DNA from: Ruminococcus bromii
Lineage (GTDB): Bacteria; Bacillota; Clostridia; Oscillospirales; Acutalibacteraceae
Direction of reading: 5' to 3'
NCBI RefSeq assembly: GCF_002834235.1
Contig: NZ_NNBY01000036.1
Coordinates: 248,001 to 312,000, forward strand
DNA length: 64,000 bases
The notes beneath the pieces are model-generated. The model had not been told where the DNA came from. It worked only from the letters and a program-made list of their open reading frames with translations, and searched no databases. This document shows, one piece after another, positions 17,116 to 25,397 of this stretch (positions are counted from its first letter, which is position 1; every line of letters begins with the position of its first letter). The position numbers were made by a program, and so were the translations under genes.

Positions 17116-19809
17116 TTATTTGAGTGCGGCAATTGCGGCCTCGATAAGAGCAATCTGCTCTCTTTCCTTTGCGGCCTGTCCCTTAACCTTTTCAATTACA
17201 GCCTCGGGAGCTTTTGCAACAAAGCCCTGATTGTTAAGCTTGCCCTCGCTCTGTGCAAGACGCTTTTTAACCTGTTCAAGCTCTTTGTTGAGTCTTGCAA
17301 GCTCCTTTTCTCTGTCAACAAGCTCGTCCATAGGAATGTAAATCTTTGCGTCTGCCGTTACAATGTTTACAGCACCCTCAATTTCAAAGCTTTCTGCAAC
17401 TTCAACCTCACTTGCTGATGCAAGCTTCTGAATGAACTGTGTGCCGTCTCTGAATGTGTCGGCAAACTTTGTTGCAACATAAACCTTTGCTTTTCTTGAC
17501 GGCGGAACATTCATCTCTGCACGGCGGTTACGGATTGCACGGATTGCATCCATAATTTTTTTCATTTCATCCGATGCCTCGGGATAATCAAGCTCTGCGT
17601 TGTATTCGGGGTACTTTGCGAGCATTACTGTTTCGCCCTCGTGAGGAATTGTCTGCCAGATTTCTTCTGTGATGTACGGCATAAACGGATGGAGAAGTCT
17701 GAGAATTTGATCAAGCACATAAAGAAGTACCTGTCTTGCATTCTGAGCGTCCTCACCGTCACTTGAAAGTCTTGTCTTAACAAGCTCAATGTACCAGTCG
17801 CAGTAGCAGTCCCAGATAAATTCATAAATCTTCTGAACTGCAATGCCGAGTTCAAACTTCTCAAGATTTTCGTTTACTTCTTTTGCAACTGTGTTGAGAG
17901 TTGAAACAATCCACTTGTCCTCTGTTGTGAGAGTTTTCGGAAGTTCATTCTTAACATCGTGGTCGTCAATGTTCATGTGAACATAACGGGATGCGTTCCA
18001 AAGCTTGTTTGCAAAGTTAGCGCAAGCCTCAACACGCTTGTCGGAATAACGCATATCGTTACCGGGTGTGTTGCCTGTTGCAAGGAAGAAACGGAGTGCG
18101 TCTGCACCGTATTTGTCAATAACTTCAAGCGGATCAATACCGTTGCCGAGAGATTTTGACATCTTGATGCCGTTTTCATCTCTTACAATGCCGTGCATAA
18201 ATACGGTCTTGAACGGAGCAGAACCCATATTTTCACAAGCTGAGAAAATCATTCTTGCAACCCAGAAGAAGATGATATCATAACCTGTTACAAGAGTGCT
18301 TGTGGGATAGAAATACTCAAGTTCGGGAGTTTTGTCGGGCCAGCCAAGTGTTGAGAACGGCCAAAGTGCCGAACTGAACCATGTGTCGAGAGTGTCCTCG
18401 TCCTGATGAATGTGTGTACTGCCGCACTTACAGCACTTTTCTGGTGCGTCCTTTGCAACCATAACTTCGCCGCAGTCATCGCAGTACCATGCAGGGATTC
18501 TGTGTCCCCACCAAAGCTGACGGGAAATACACCAATCCTTGATATTCTCCATCCAATGGAAGTAAACCTTTTCAAATCTTTCGGGGATGAACTTTGTGTC
18601 GCCCTTGCGGACAACATCAATTGCAGGCTTTGCAAGCGGAGCCATTTTTACAAACCACTGCTTTGAAACCATAGGCTCAATTGTTGTGTGACAACGGTAG
18701 CAAGTGCCGACATCGTGAGTAAGCTCTTCAACCTCTTTAAGAGCGCCGATTTCTTTAAGGTCGGCAACAATAGCCTCTCTTGCCTCCATTGTTGTCATGC
18801 CTGCATATTTTCCGCAGTCGAGAACCTCGGGTTCGTTTTCGGCAAGCTGTCCCTTTGCCTTTAACTCGTTGTATTCTTCAACATCCTTTGCACCAGTAAG
18901 GTGACCGTCATATGTAAAGCAACGGACAATCGGAAGATTGCAACGCTGACCGACTTCAAAGTCGTTAGGATCGTGTGCAGGAGTGATTTTAACAACACCC
19001 GTTCCCTTTTCCATATCTGCGTGTTCATCGCAGACAATCGGGATTTCCTTGTTAAGGAGCGGAAGGATTACATGACAGCCGTGGAGGTGCTTGTAACGCT
19101 CATCGTCCTTGTTGACGGCAACAGCAGTATCACCGAGCATTGTTTCGGGACGGGTTGTTGCGATTTCAAGGTACTCGCCTGTTTCCTTAACCTGATAGAG
19201 CAAGTGCCAGAAATGACCGTTCTGCTCCTTGTATTCAACCTCGGCATCCGAAATTGATGTACAGCAATGAGGACACCAGTTTACCATACGGTTGCCACGG
19301 TAGATTTTTCCGTCATTATAAAGGCGAACAAAAACTTCTTTAACAGCCTTTGAACAGCCCTCGTCCATTGTGAAGCGCTCACGCTCCCAGTCACAGCTTG
19401 AACCGAGCTTTTTAAGCTGACTTGTGATTCTTCCGCCGTACACCTTTTTCCATTCCCATGCACGCTTTAAGAATTCTTCTCTGCCGATATCCTCTTTAGT
19501 GATACCCTCTTTACGCATTGCCTCAACGATTTTAGCCTCTGTAGCGATTGACGCATGGTCTGTACCGGGGAGCCAAAGTGCGCTGTAGCCCTGCATTCTT
19601 CTCCAACGGATAAGAATGTCCTGAAGTGTTTCGTCAAGTGCGTGTCCCATATGCAGCTGACCTGTGATGTTTGGCGGCGGCATTACGATTGTATAAGGTT
19701 TTTTATCTTTGTCAACCTCTGCATGAAAGTAGTTACCTTTCAGCCAGAAGTCGTAAATTCTGTCCTCAAACTCTGACGGGTTGTAGGATTTAGCAAGTTC
19801 CTTTGCCAT
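17116..19809 (-). CDS. valS: Valine--tRNA ligase
   Basis: Charges tRNA-Val in the cytoplasm. The 897-residue class I synthetase has '[14 protein letters not shown]' (HIGH motif, residues 53-56), the editing domain with '[15 protein letters not shown]', a zinc-like 'CDDCGEV' and 'CCKCGS' region, '[12 protein letters not shown]' (KMSKS), the anticodon-binding domain and a C-terminal coiled coil (about the last 65 residues). The ATG at 19809 lies eight bases after AGGAG; the upstream in-frame ATG at 19815 is too close to that site. No T-box was recognised in the leader. Confidence 0.98.
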   Translation of the reverse strand: MAKELAKSYNPSEFEDRIYDFWLKGNYFHAEVDKDKKPYTIVMPPPNITGQLHMGHALDETLQDILIRWRRMQGYSALWLPGTDHASIATEAKIVEAMRKEGITKEDIGREEFLKRAWEWKKVYGGRITSQLKKLGSSCDWERERFTMDEGCSKAVKEVFVRLYNDGKIYRGNRMVNWCPHCCTSISDAEVEYKEQNGHFWHLLYQVKETGEYLEIATTRPETMLGDTAVAVNKDDERYKHLHGCHVILPLLNKEIPIVCDEHADMEKGTGVVKITPAHDPNDFEVGQRCNLPIVRCFTYDGHLTGAKDVEEYNELKAKGQLAENEPEVLDCGKYAGMTTMEAREAIVADLKEIGALKEVEELTHDVGTCYRCHTTIEPMVSKQWFVKMAPLAKPAIDVVRKGDTKFIPERFEKVYFHWMENIKDWCISRQLWWGHRIPAWYCDDCGEVMVAKDAPEKCCKCGSTHIHQDEDTLDTWFSSALWPFSTLGWPDKTPELEYFYPTSTLVTGYDIIFFWVARMIFSACENMGSAPFKTVFMHGIVRDENGIKMSKSLGNGIDPLEVIDKYGADALRFFLATGNTPGNDMRYSDKRVEACANFANKLWNASRYVHMNIDDHDVKNELPKTLTTEDKWIVSTLNTVAKEVNENLEKFELGIAVQKIYEFIWDCYCDWYIELVKTRLSSDGEDAQNARQVLLYVLDQILRLLHPFMPYITEEIWQTIPHEGETVMLAKYPEYNAELDYPEASDEMKKIMDAIRAIRNRRAEMNVPPSRKAKVYVATKFADTFRDGTQFIQKLASASEVEVAESFEIEGAVNIVTADAKIYIPMDELVDREKELARLNKELEQVKKRLAQSEGKLNNQGFVAKAPEAVIEKVKGQAAKEREQIALIEAAIAALK

Positions 19810-19864
19810 AGTCATTACTCCTCTTGATTTATTGTTCGGATAAACCGAGTTCATATACTTTTTT

Positions 19865-19893
19865 ATTATCTCATTTATGTGTCGATTTGTCAA
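19865..19893 (-). promoter_or_regulatory. Sigma-A promoter of valS
   Basis: Minus-strand TTGACA (19888-19893), 17-base spacer, GATAAT (19865-19870). Transcription would begin about 50 bases before valS, leaving no room for a T-box. Confidence 0.7.
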
Positions 19894-19945
19894 TTATCCG
19901 CAAATAAAATGTGGCATATAATTTCAATTTTATAACATTTAAAGT

Positions 19946-19974
19946 TTGACGAATAAAGCGTAAAATGGTAAAAT
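19946..19974 (+). promoter_or_regulatory. Sigma-A promoter of the lipoprotein gene
   Basis: TTGACG, 17-base spacer, TAAAAT, ending 43 bases before the start codon. Confidence 0.65.
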
Positions 19975-20017
19975 ATACTGCATAAGAGGAACAAACAAAT
20001 TCAAGGGTGTGTATTAT

Positions 20018-20395
20018 ATGAAAGTCAGGGTTATGTGCCTTGTGCTGTGCGTGTTTGTTTTCGCATCAATTTTCTGCGGATGCGGAAGCAACGGAAATAC
20101 CGAAATAATCGGCAAATGGGTACCGACAACAGCAAAGACAGACGGCGAAACAATTTCATACAGCGAGCTTGGAATTGACGAGGATCAGTTTGGTCTTGAT
20201 TTCAAGGACAGCAGTAACTGCACGGTTACCCTTGCAGGAATTTCGTGTGATTCAGCCTACACATTCAACGGAACCTCCGTTGACCTGACGGTAAACGGTA
20301 CGGCATACAAGCTGAGCTATGACAGCGGTGTGCTGACAATGGTGCTTAATTACGACAACAACAGAATTGAGTTTTCATTCACAAAACAAAGATAG
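20018..20395 (+). CDS. Small predicted lipoprotein of unknown function
   Basis: A 125-residue protein with a type II signal: a short basic N-terminus, a hydrophobic stretch and a Cys near residue 20 ('IFCGCGSNG'). The mature part starts 'TEIIGKWVPT' and looks all-beta, with alternating hydrophobic residues ending in 'NNRIEFSFTKQ'. This resembles small lipocalin-like lipoproteins common in Clostridia. I chose the ATG at 20018 after AAGGG; a GTG nine bases upstream is also open. No function is known; surface attachment is inferred. Confidence 0.7.
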   Translation: MKVRVMCLVLCVFVFASIFCGCGSNGNTEIIGKWVPTTAKTDGETISYSELGIDEDQFGLDFKDSSNCTVTLAGISCDSAYTFNGTSVDLTVNGTAYKLSYDSGVLTMVLNYDNNRIEFSFTKQR

Positions 20396-20435
20396 TTTTA
20401 CAAATTGAAAATTGAAAATGTAAAATAAAAATTTT

Positions 20436-20482
20436 CGGTCGGGCAGTTGCTTTGCAAAACGCATAGTTATGTTGCCCGACCG
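20436..20482 (+). terminator. Terminator of the lipoprotein gene
   Basis: CGGTCGGGCA/TGCCCGACCG stem followed by TTTTTTAT. Just upstream, 20402-20425 is an inverted copy of the A/T-rich 'TTTTCAATTTTCAATTT' segment that often accompanies the dispersed repeats. Confidence 0.8.
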
Positions 20483-20518
20483 TTTTTTATATATGAAATT
20501 TTCGGTTCGTTTGCAACA

Positions 20519-20857
20519 TTACTTATTTGCCAAAGCATAAACCTTAATCGGCACATTTTTTCTTTTGCAATTCTCTATAACAAACCGTGTTCCGTGTGAC
20601 ATACCGTCCCAAAATGCAATAACTTCATCGGCATAATCAATTATTTGCAAATTTCTTTTCAAAGGTGCTGACCGCCCGTATCGTTCGTATTCGGGTAAAA
20701 ATTCTTTTAGTTTAATATTATGTGTCTTAGCGTAATTTCTCGCACTTCTGTCAACACCAATAGCACCACCGCTTACTATTTCAGTTGTATTCTCAGGTAA
20801 ATAATCGCCTAAATTATTCACTGTAATACTTCTTGAGCCTACTATCGCAATTTTCAT
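20519..20857 (-). CDS. SLOG-fold (DUF2493/YspA-like) protein
   Basis: A 112-residue Rossmann-like protein with the SLOG pattern: 'MKIAIVGSRS' at the start, 'IVSGGAIGVDRSARNYA' near residue 27, 'KRNLQIIDYADEVIAFWDG' and 'SHGTRFVIENCKRKN'. The family binds nucleotides or nucleotide-derived ligands and includes DprA- and LOG-like members, often near phage or defence genes. It is divergent from a ribbon-helix-helix gene and shares an operator-rich gap with it. Biochemical function is unknown. Confidence 0.8.
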   Translation of the reverse strand: MKIAIVGSRSITVNNLGDYLPENTTEIVSGGAIGVDRSARNYAKTHNIKLKEFLPEYERYGRSAPLKRNLQIIDYADEVIAFWDGMSHGTRFVIENCKRKNVPIKVYALANK

Positions 20858-20874
20858 TTTATCACACTCCTAAA

Positions 20875-20955
20875 ATTATGACACCATTATGACATCATAA
20901 TAGCACCATTTTCGTTTTGACGCAATAATTACATTAAAATAGTGTCATAATAACA
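20875..20955. promoter_or_regulatory. Three-site operator cluster between divergent genes
   Basis: The gap holds ATTATGACAC (20875-20884), a perfect palindrome ATTATGA-CA-TCATAAT (20886-20901) and GTGTCATAATAACA (20942-20955). All contain TATGACA or its complement. Multiple short ATGACA half-sites beside a ribbon-helix-helix gene suggest autoregulation and co-control of the SLOG gene. Confidence 0.55.
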
Positions 20956-20971
20956 TTTAGGAGTACCGATT

Positions 20972-21148
20972 ATGGATGATAATATTTTACGATACACTCT
21001 GAGAGTTAACCGCACGCTTTTTCAGAAATTCAGATATGTTGCCGACTATGAAGGTCGTTCCGCAAATCGTGAAATTGAGCAGTATATAAAGCAAAGGGTT
21101 AAGTCCTTTGAAGAAGAACACGGCGAAATTGAAGTAAAAAAAGATTAA
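20972..21148 (+). CDS. Arc-like ribbon-helix-helix DNA-binding protein
   Basis: A 58-residue protein (MDDNILRYTLRV...). Its N-terminal strand 'LRYTLRVN' followed by 'FQKFRYVADYEGRSANREIEQYIKQRV' matches the ribbon-helix-helix fold of Arc/MetJ-type repressors, including the 'GRS.N.EIE' turn; the C-terminus is charged. AGGAG lies at a good distance from the ATG. The likely role is to repress itself and the divergent SLOG gene through the TATGACA sites. It could be an antitoxin-like component, but no toxin is seen. Confidence 0.75.
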   Translation: MDDNILRYTLRVNRTLFQKFRYVADYEGRSANREIEQYIKQRVKSFEEEHGEIEVKKD

Positions 21149-21163
21149 ATATACGCATAGATT

Positions 21164-21196
21164 AACACCCTTTCGGAGTATTTCCGAAAGGGTGTT
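21164..21196. terminator. Bidirectional terminator, shared cassette copy 1
   Basis: A 14-bp stem AACACCCTTTCGGA/TCCGAAAGGGTGTT followed by TTTT. It sits between the convergent RHH and mecA-like genes and uses the same core stem as 23588-23617 and 25341-25370. A/T-rich repeat flank (TTTTCAACTTTCCATTTTCAA) follows. Confidence 0.85.
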
Positions 21197-21237
21197 TTTT
21201 AATCAAACAAAACAATTTTCAACTTTCCATTTTCAAT

Positions 21238-21792
21238 TTACACAAGAAACTTTCCTATCACCGCAACTGCATCGGCATGACACAACAGGTTTGCGTTTTC
21301 ACGCACTCTTGCCGCTGCGTTGCGGGATTTTTGCCTTTCACCGTATTCCGACAACACCCGTATCATATGCTTCGGTAATGAAAAATAATCAAACACAAGG
21401 TAATAATTTCCCGACATTTCGTATGCGGAGCTTTTTCTGCAACATATGTTACTGCGGTACAAAGTCTCTACCGCATTCAGAAAATCCGACGCATTCGCCA
21501 TTTTCCAGCACAAACCGCTGTCGGACTTTTTCAGCCTGTATTTTCGTTTTTTCGGATTTGCCGTAACAAGGATACAACATTCATCGCCGAGCAAAAAAGC
21601 CTCTATTTTCACATTTTTACCGTTCGTGTCAAGTCCCGCCCTGCAACAGGCAAGTCGCATAAGCCCGATAATCACCTTTTGATTATCCTCGTTTTTAAAG
21701 CTCATTTTTCCGAAATCAAGCTCAAAATTCTCCATATCCGATTCATCAAGCTTAATCAGCAGTTTATTATCGCCGAGTTTGTCAACAGTCAA
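21238..21792 (-). CDS. MecA-like adaptor protein
   Basis: A 184-residue protein of the MecA/YpbH adaptor family, which delivers substrates to ClpC-ClpP. The N-terminal region (TTG start; 'DKLGDNKLLIKLDESDMENF') matches the substrate-binding domain. The C-terminal region with 'YLVFDYF' and 'LLCHADAVAVIGKFLV' matches the ClpC-interacting domain, and the middle is shortened. It contains several cysteines, including 'CCRKSS' and 'ACCRAG'. It starts at TTG 21792 after GGGAGGGAG. No neighbouring clp gene. Confidence 0.8.
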   Translation of the reverse strand: MTVDKLGDNKLLIKLDESDMENFELDFGKMSFKNEDNQKVIIGLMRLACCRAGLDTNGKNVKIEAFLLGDECCILVTANPKKRKYRLKKSDSGLCWKMANASDFLNAVETLYRSNICCRKSSAYEMSGNYYLVFDYFSLPKHMIRVLSEYGERQKSRNAAARVRENANLLCHADAVAVIGKFLV

Positions 21793-21835
21793 AATACTCC
21801 CTCCCCTAAATTCCGATACACATACATCTGTTTAC

Positions 21836-21864
21836 ATATTATGATGAACGAAGCATTTTTGCAA
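21836..21864 (-). promoter_or_regulatory. Sigma-A promoter of the mecA-like gene
   Basis: Minus-strand TTGCAA (21859-21864), 17-base spacer, TAATAT (21836-21841), about 45 bases before the TTG start. Confidence 0.6.
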
Positions 21865-21940
21865 GTAAATATTAATGGAATAAAATTTGGCTGTTTTTTC
21901 ACACATAATTGTCAGGTTTTGTGTATGCAATACAAAAAGG

Positions 21941-21969
21941 TTGCCAACATAACAATTTAATGCTACAAT
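21941..21969 (+). promoter_or_regulatory. Sigma-A promoter of the GH13 gene
   Basis: TTGCCA, 17-base spacer, TACAAT. Confidence 0.6.
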
Positions 21970-22020
21970 GATGCCGTAAGATACAGCCACAGAAAATAAA
22001 AAGCAAAAGGAATGATTTTT

Positions 22021-23556
22021 ATGCCAAACTGGCTTAATGACGCTGTTTTCTATGAAATTTATCCGCAGAGTTTTTGTGACACCAACGGTGACGGAATCGG
22101 TGACATCGAGGGTATCATCAGCAAGCTTGACTATGTAAAAAGCCTCGGTTGCAACGCAATCTGGCTCAACCCGATTTACGATTCACCTTTTATGGATGCA
22201 GGCTATGATGTTCGCAACTACAAGAAGGTTGCAGAGCGTTACGGCACAAATGATGACCTTGTTCGTCTTTTTGACGAGGCTCACAAAAAGGGCATCAAGA
22301 TTCTTCTTGACCTCGTTCCCGGTCACACATCAGACCAGCACGAATGGTTCTTGGCGGCCAAGAAAGCCGCAAAGAGCGAATATTCAAACCGTTACATCTT
22401 TACAAAGAGCGTATGGGACGCACCGCCGCAGTACCGTATGATGTGCGGACTTTGCGAGCGTGACGGCAACTATATGGTAAACTACTTCAGCTCACAGCCT
22501 GCTCTTAACTACGGTTTCCACGAAATCACGCATCCCGAATGGCAGTTGCCGTGTGATCATCCCGACTGTCTTGCAACGGCAGAGGCTATGAAGGATGTTA
22601 TGCGTTTTTGGCTTGACAAGGGTGCTGACGGTTTCAGAGTTGACATGGCTGACTCACTTGTCAAGAATGATGACGATAAAATTGCAACGGCAAAAATCTG
22701 GCGTGGGGTGCGTGATATGCTCGACACGGAATATCCGAATGCCGCAATGGTTGCAGAGTGGTGCAACCCCGAAAGAGCAATCAACAATGCAGGTTTCCAC
22801 ATGGACTTCTATCTTGACCACTACGGAAACGGCTACAGCAGACTTTTCCGCTACGGTGAATTTGGCGATCAGGCTGTTTTCAATCCTAACGGCAAGGGTG
22901 ATATCAAAGCATTTGCAGACGAATATCTTCCTAACTACGAAAAGACAAAGGACAACGGCTACATCAGCTTTATGACAAACAACCACGATATGCCGAGAGT
23001 TACGGCATATCTTGACAAAGAGGCTATCAAGCTTGTGAATGCATTCATTTTCACAATGCCGGGTGTTCCGTTCCTCTACTATGGTGATGAAATCGGCATG
23101 AGATATCAGAAAGGCATCGTAAGTAAGGAGGGCGGTTATTCAAGAACAGGCTCCCGTACTCCTATGCAGTGGAACAGCGGTAAGAACCTAGGTTTCTCAA
23201 CAAGTGACGAGCCGTATCTTGCAGTCGATAAGAGTGCCGACGCTCCGACTGTTGAGAATCAGAAGGACGATCCCGACAGCATCTACAAGGTTGTAACAGA
23301 CATCATTGCACTTCGTCACAAGTACGATGACCTTAAAGGCAACGGTGAGCTTGAATTTATGTATGAAGAGGGCAAAATTCCGTTTGCATACAAGAGAGGC
23401 AACCTCGTTATGTACTTCAACCCCCTCGGTGAAAGTGCAGTAATGAACGCAAAATATACAGGCAAAACAGTATATGCCCTCGGCAATGCTGAATTTGCAG
23501 ACGGCAAGGTAACAATGTCACCGCAAAGCTTCGCCCTCGTAGAAATTGACGGCTGA
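22021..23556 (+). CDS. GH13 family alpha-glucosidase/amylase, cytoplasmic
   Basis: A 511-residue glycoside hydrolase family 13 enzyme with no signal peptide, so it acts on imported oligosaccharides. The catalytic triad is complete: nucleophile Asp208 in 'GFRVDMADSL', acid/base Glu246 in 'MVAEWCNPE', and Asp323 in 'TNNHDMPR'. Other blocks include 'AIWLNPIYDSPF.DAGYDV', 'DLVPGHTS' and a short C-terminal beta domain. It resembles oligo-1,6-glucosidase, maltogenic and trehalose-phosphate hydrolase branches. Exact linkage specificity cannot be read. The ATG at 22021 is preceded by AAAGGA. Confidence 0.92.
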   Translation: MPNWLNDAVFYEIYPQSFCDTNGDGIGDIEGIISKLDYVKSLGCNAIWLNPIYDSPFMDAGYDVRNYKKVAERYGTNDDLVRLFDEAHKKGIKILLDLVPGHTSDQHEWFLAAKKAAKSEYSNRYIFTKSVWDAPPQYRMMCGLCERDGNYMVNYFSSQPALNYGFHEITHPEWQLPCDHPDCLATAEAMKDVMRFWLDKGADGFRVDMADSLVKNDDDKIATAKIWRGVRDMLDTEYPNAAMVAEWCNPERAINNAGFHMDFYLDHYGNGYSRLFRYGEFGDQAVFNPNGKGDIKAFADEYLPNYEKTKDNGYISFMTNNHDMPRVTAYLDKEAIKLVNAFIFTMPGVPFLYYGDEIGMRYQKGIVSKEGGYSRTGSRTPMQWNSGKNLGFSTSDEPYLAVDKSADAPTVENQKDDPDSIYKVVTDIIALRHKYDDLKGNGELEFMYEEGKIPFAYKRGNLVMYFNPLGESAVMNAKYTGKTVYALGNAEFADGKVTMSPQSFALVEIDG

Positions 23557-23587
23557 TTAAATATAATTTTATAGTTTAAGCATAAAA

Positions 23588-23617
23588 ACACCCTTTCGGA
23601 ATTTACCGAAAGGGTGT
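23588..23617. terminator. Bidirectional terminator, shared cassette copy 2
   Basis: The stem ACACCCTTTCGG/CCGAAAGGGTGT sits between the convergent GH13 and dockerin genes, with T-runs on both sides. The next 75 bases nearly repeat those after copy 3 at 25341. Confidence 0.85.
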
Positions 23618-23641
23618 AATTTTTTGAAATTGAACAAAACA

Positions 23642-23690
23642 ATTGTAACATTGTGCGAGCGGTTGCAATGCTACGCTCGACCATAATTTT
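23642..23690 (+). repeat. Dispersed intergenic repeat, copy 3
   Basis: ATTGTAACATTGTGCGAGCGGTT and then GCAATGCTACGCTCGACCAT, followed by TTTTCAATTTTCAATTTT. It is a shortened member of the family seen at 5986 and 25398. Confidence 0.75.
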
Positions 23691-23732
23691 CAATTTTCAA
23701 TTTTAATTTAATTAAGCAACTATTTCTCCATA

Positions 23733-24764
23733 TTATGCGAAATTATCAAGACCGACAATATATTTCTGAATAAGAGTTGCATCGACAACAGAAATTTCGT
23801 TGTCATCGTTTACATCTGCCGATTTTTTCTGCAAATCTGTGAGATTTTCAAGACCAACGATATATTTCTGAACAAGAGTTGCATCGACAACCGAAATATC
23901 ACCGTCACTGTTTACATCGCCAATCGCAAAAATTTTAGCATTCCGTATTACATCGGAATTTGTAACTATGACCGTGTATTCTCTGTCTGCATGGGCATTT
24001 TTTGAAACCTTCATCGTGTATGTTCCGCTTGCAACACCCGAAATTGAATATTTGGCGTTGTTGCCTTTTACGGTTGTTTCATATGCTACCTCACCCGATT
24101 TTATAAGCTGAATTGTAACCGTATCACTTTCGGACAGATAGCTTTTTACAGTACCTTTTACAGTTTTCAGCTTTGCCGTAGTGGGTTCTACAGTTGTGGG
24201 TTCCTCTGTAGTAGGTGCTACAGTAGTAGGCTCAGTAGTTGTTGGAGCTACTGTTGTAGGCTCAGTAGGCTTTTCACCCTTTGATGTGATTTTTACATCA
24301 TAAGAAAAGTATGACAAATCCCCACTATAGTCAACCAGATTATTATCACCGAGCTGAAGCTCTATAAGTGAAAAATCAAGATCACTTACCTTTGTTTCTT
24401 TTATTACATCAAATACAAGCGAAATAATTTTTTCGCCTGCTTTTACCTCTGGACCATAAGCTGTAAAGGCCGAAACCGATACATTTTTATCTTCCTCAGT
24501 AGTATTTGTAACAACCATAGGCTGTAGAACCCAATGATTTTCAAAAGAACTGTATTTTACCATTTCAAGCGGATAATTCGTTCTAAACAGATAGCAAGGA
24601 CAACCCGCCGGGATATCTTTTGCAAAGCTGTAAGTAATGGTTATTTGGTCCCCAGGATAAACCGTATCGTCTTCTGTGTCAAGTGCCTGACAAACTGTTG
24701 TTATACACGACAGGCTTGCTATAATAAGCAAAGCCGATAATAAAATGCTTATGATTTTTTTCAT
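23733..24764 (-). CDS. Secreted dockerin protein with N-terminal cohesin-like domain
   Basis: A 343-residue exported protein. Parts in order: signal peptide (residues 1-28); a beta-rich domain of about 130 residues whose 'YPGDQITITYSFA' and 'VKAGEKIISLVFDV' resemble the edge strands of cohesins; a Thr/Pro linker of TTVAPTTTEPTT repeats; a carboxypeptidase-regulatory-like or CNA-B beta module ('VKGTVKSYLSES...SGTYTMKVSK'); and a C-terminal type I dockerin with two calcium-loop repeats ('GDVNSDGDISVVDATLVQKY' and 'ADVNDDNEISVVDATLIQKY'). It should dock to a cohesin scaffold. It is divergent from an XRE regulator. Confidence 0.85.
   Translation of the reverse strand: MKKIISILLSALLIIASLSCITTVCQALDTEDDTVYPGDQITITYSFAKDIPAGCPCYLFRTNYPLEMVKYSSFENHWVLQPMVVTNTTEEDKNVSVSAFTAYGPEVKAGEKIISLVFDVIKETKVSDLDFSLIELQLGDNNLVDYSGDLSYFSYDVKITSKGEKPTEPTTVAPTTTEPTTVAPTTEEPTTVEPTTAKLKTVKGTVKSYLSESDTVTIQLIKSGEVAYETTVKGNNAKYSISGVASGTYTMKVSKNAHADREYTVIVTNSDVIRNAKIFAIGDVNSDGDISVVDATLVQKYIVGLENLTDLQKKSADVNDDNEISVVDATLIQKYIVGLDNFA
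24178..24270. repeat. Tandem repeat coding a Thr/Pro linker
   Basis: Short direct repeats of about 18-36 bases encode TTVAPTTTEPTT units within the dockerin protein. They are low-complexity linker DNA prone to copy-number change. Confidence 0.8.
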
Positions 24765-24880
24765 TTGAATTTCCCCTTTTTATTTTATTTTATTTGATAT
24801 ATAAACAAATAATTTTTCTGCCGTAAATTCACTATTAGAAAACTTTTATATAATTTAGTTTTTGTTTTGTGAACACTTGT

Positions 24881-24909
24881 ATTATACAGTTTTTGTTTAC
24901 AAAACGCAA
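24881..24909 (-). promoter_or_regulatory. Promoter of the dockerin gene with overlapping palindrome
   Basis: Minus-strand TTGCGT (24904-24909), 17-base spacer, TATAAT (24881-24886). The spacer and the base next to -35 form a perfect palindrome TTTTGTTTACAAAA (24891-24904). A related TTTTGTGAACACTTG lies at 24865-24879. A repressor bound here would block the dockerin promoter, and the adjacent XRE protein is the obvious candidate. Confidence 0.6.
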
Positions 24910-24954
24910 GTACTTTAGAATATTTTTATCAAAAACTTTTTTGAGGTGAATATA

Positions 24955-25311
24955 ATGTTTGATTTCGGGTTAAGAATACGAGAACTTAGAGAGTCAAGAC
25001 ATATGTCGCAGGAAAGCTTGGGCAGGAGAATCGGCAGAAGCAAGCCTGTTATAAGCAATTATGAAAACAACATCAAATATCCTCCGCTTGAAGTTTTGAT
25101 TTCAATTGCAAATGTGTTCAATGTTTCGCTTGATTACCTTGTTGGCATAGAAAAAAAGGACGCACTCTACATTAACAATCTGAACGAAACGCAGACAAAT
25201 ATAATGAAACTGCTCTACGAAGAATTTACCGATTGCAATCTTAAAGGCAAAGAGCTTTCATCACGCCAACAAAAAATATTAAGCCTGCTCTTAATTGAGT
25301 TTTTGAAATGA
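24955..25311 (+). CDS. XRE-family transcriptional regulator
   Basis: A 118-residue protein. The Cro/CI-type helix-turn-helix spans residues 4-62 with 'RIRELRESRHMSQESLGRRIGRSKPVISNYENN'; the C-terminal part is helical and may dimerise. The ATG at 24955 follows GAGGTG. It is divergent from the dockerin gene and next to a perfect 14-base palindrome, so local repression is likely. No phage or toxin gene is adjacent. Confidence 0.85.
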   Translation: MFDFGLRIRELRESRHMSQESLGRRIGRSKPVISNYENNIKYPPLEVLISIANVFNVSLDYLVGIEKKDALYINNLNETQTNIMKLLYEEFTDCNLKGKELSSRQQKILSLLLIEFLK

Positions 25312-25340
25312 AAACCAAATCAACATTTTGACATATAAAA

Positions 25341-25370
25341 ACACCCTTTCGATAAACTCCGAAAGGGTGT
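25341..25370. terminator. Bidirectional terminator, shared cassette copy 3
   Basis: The stem ACACCCTTTCG/CGAAAGGGTGT has T-runs on both sides. It lies between the convergent XRE gene and the aro operon. Confidence 0.85.
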
Positions 25371-25397
25371 AATTTTTTGAAATTGAACAAAACAATT

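Noticed and set aside
19810..20017. T-box riboswitch before valS
   Set aside because: The predicted promoter lies only about 50 bases from valS, and no T-box consensus or terminator/antiterminator is visible.
20519..21148. Toxin-antitoxin locus
   Set aside because: The RHH protein looks like an antitoxin, but the SLOG partner is divergent and matches no known toxin; evidence favours a regulatory pair only.
21841..21960. Small open frame downstream of the mecA-like promoter on the plus strand
   Set aside because: It overlaps both divergent promoters and has no ribosome site or recognisable product.
23733..24764. Short tandem repeats considered as a CRISPR-like array
   Set aside because: The repeats are in frame, unequal in spacing and encode a Thr/Pro linker; there are no spacers and no cas genes.
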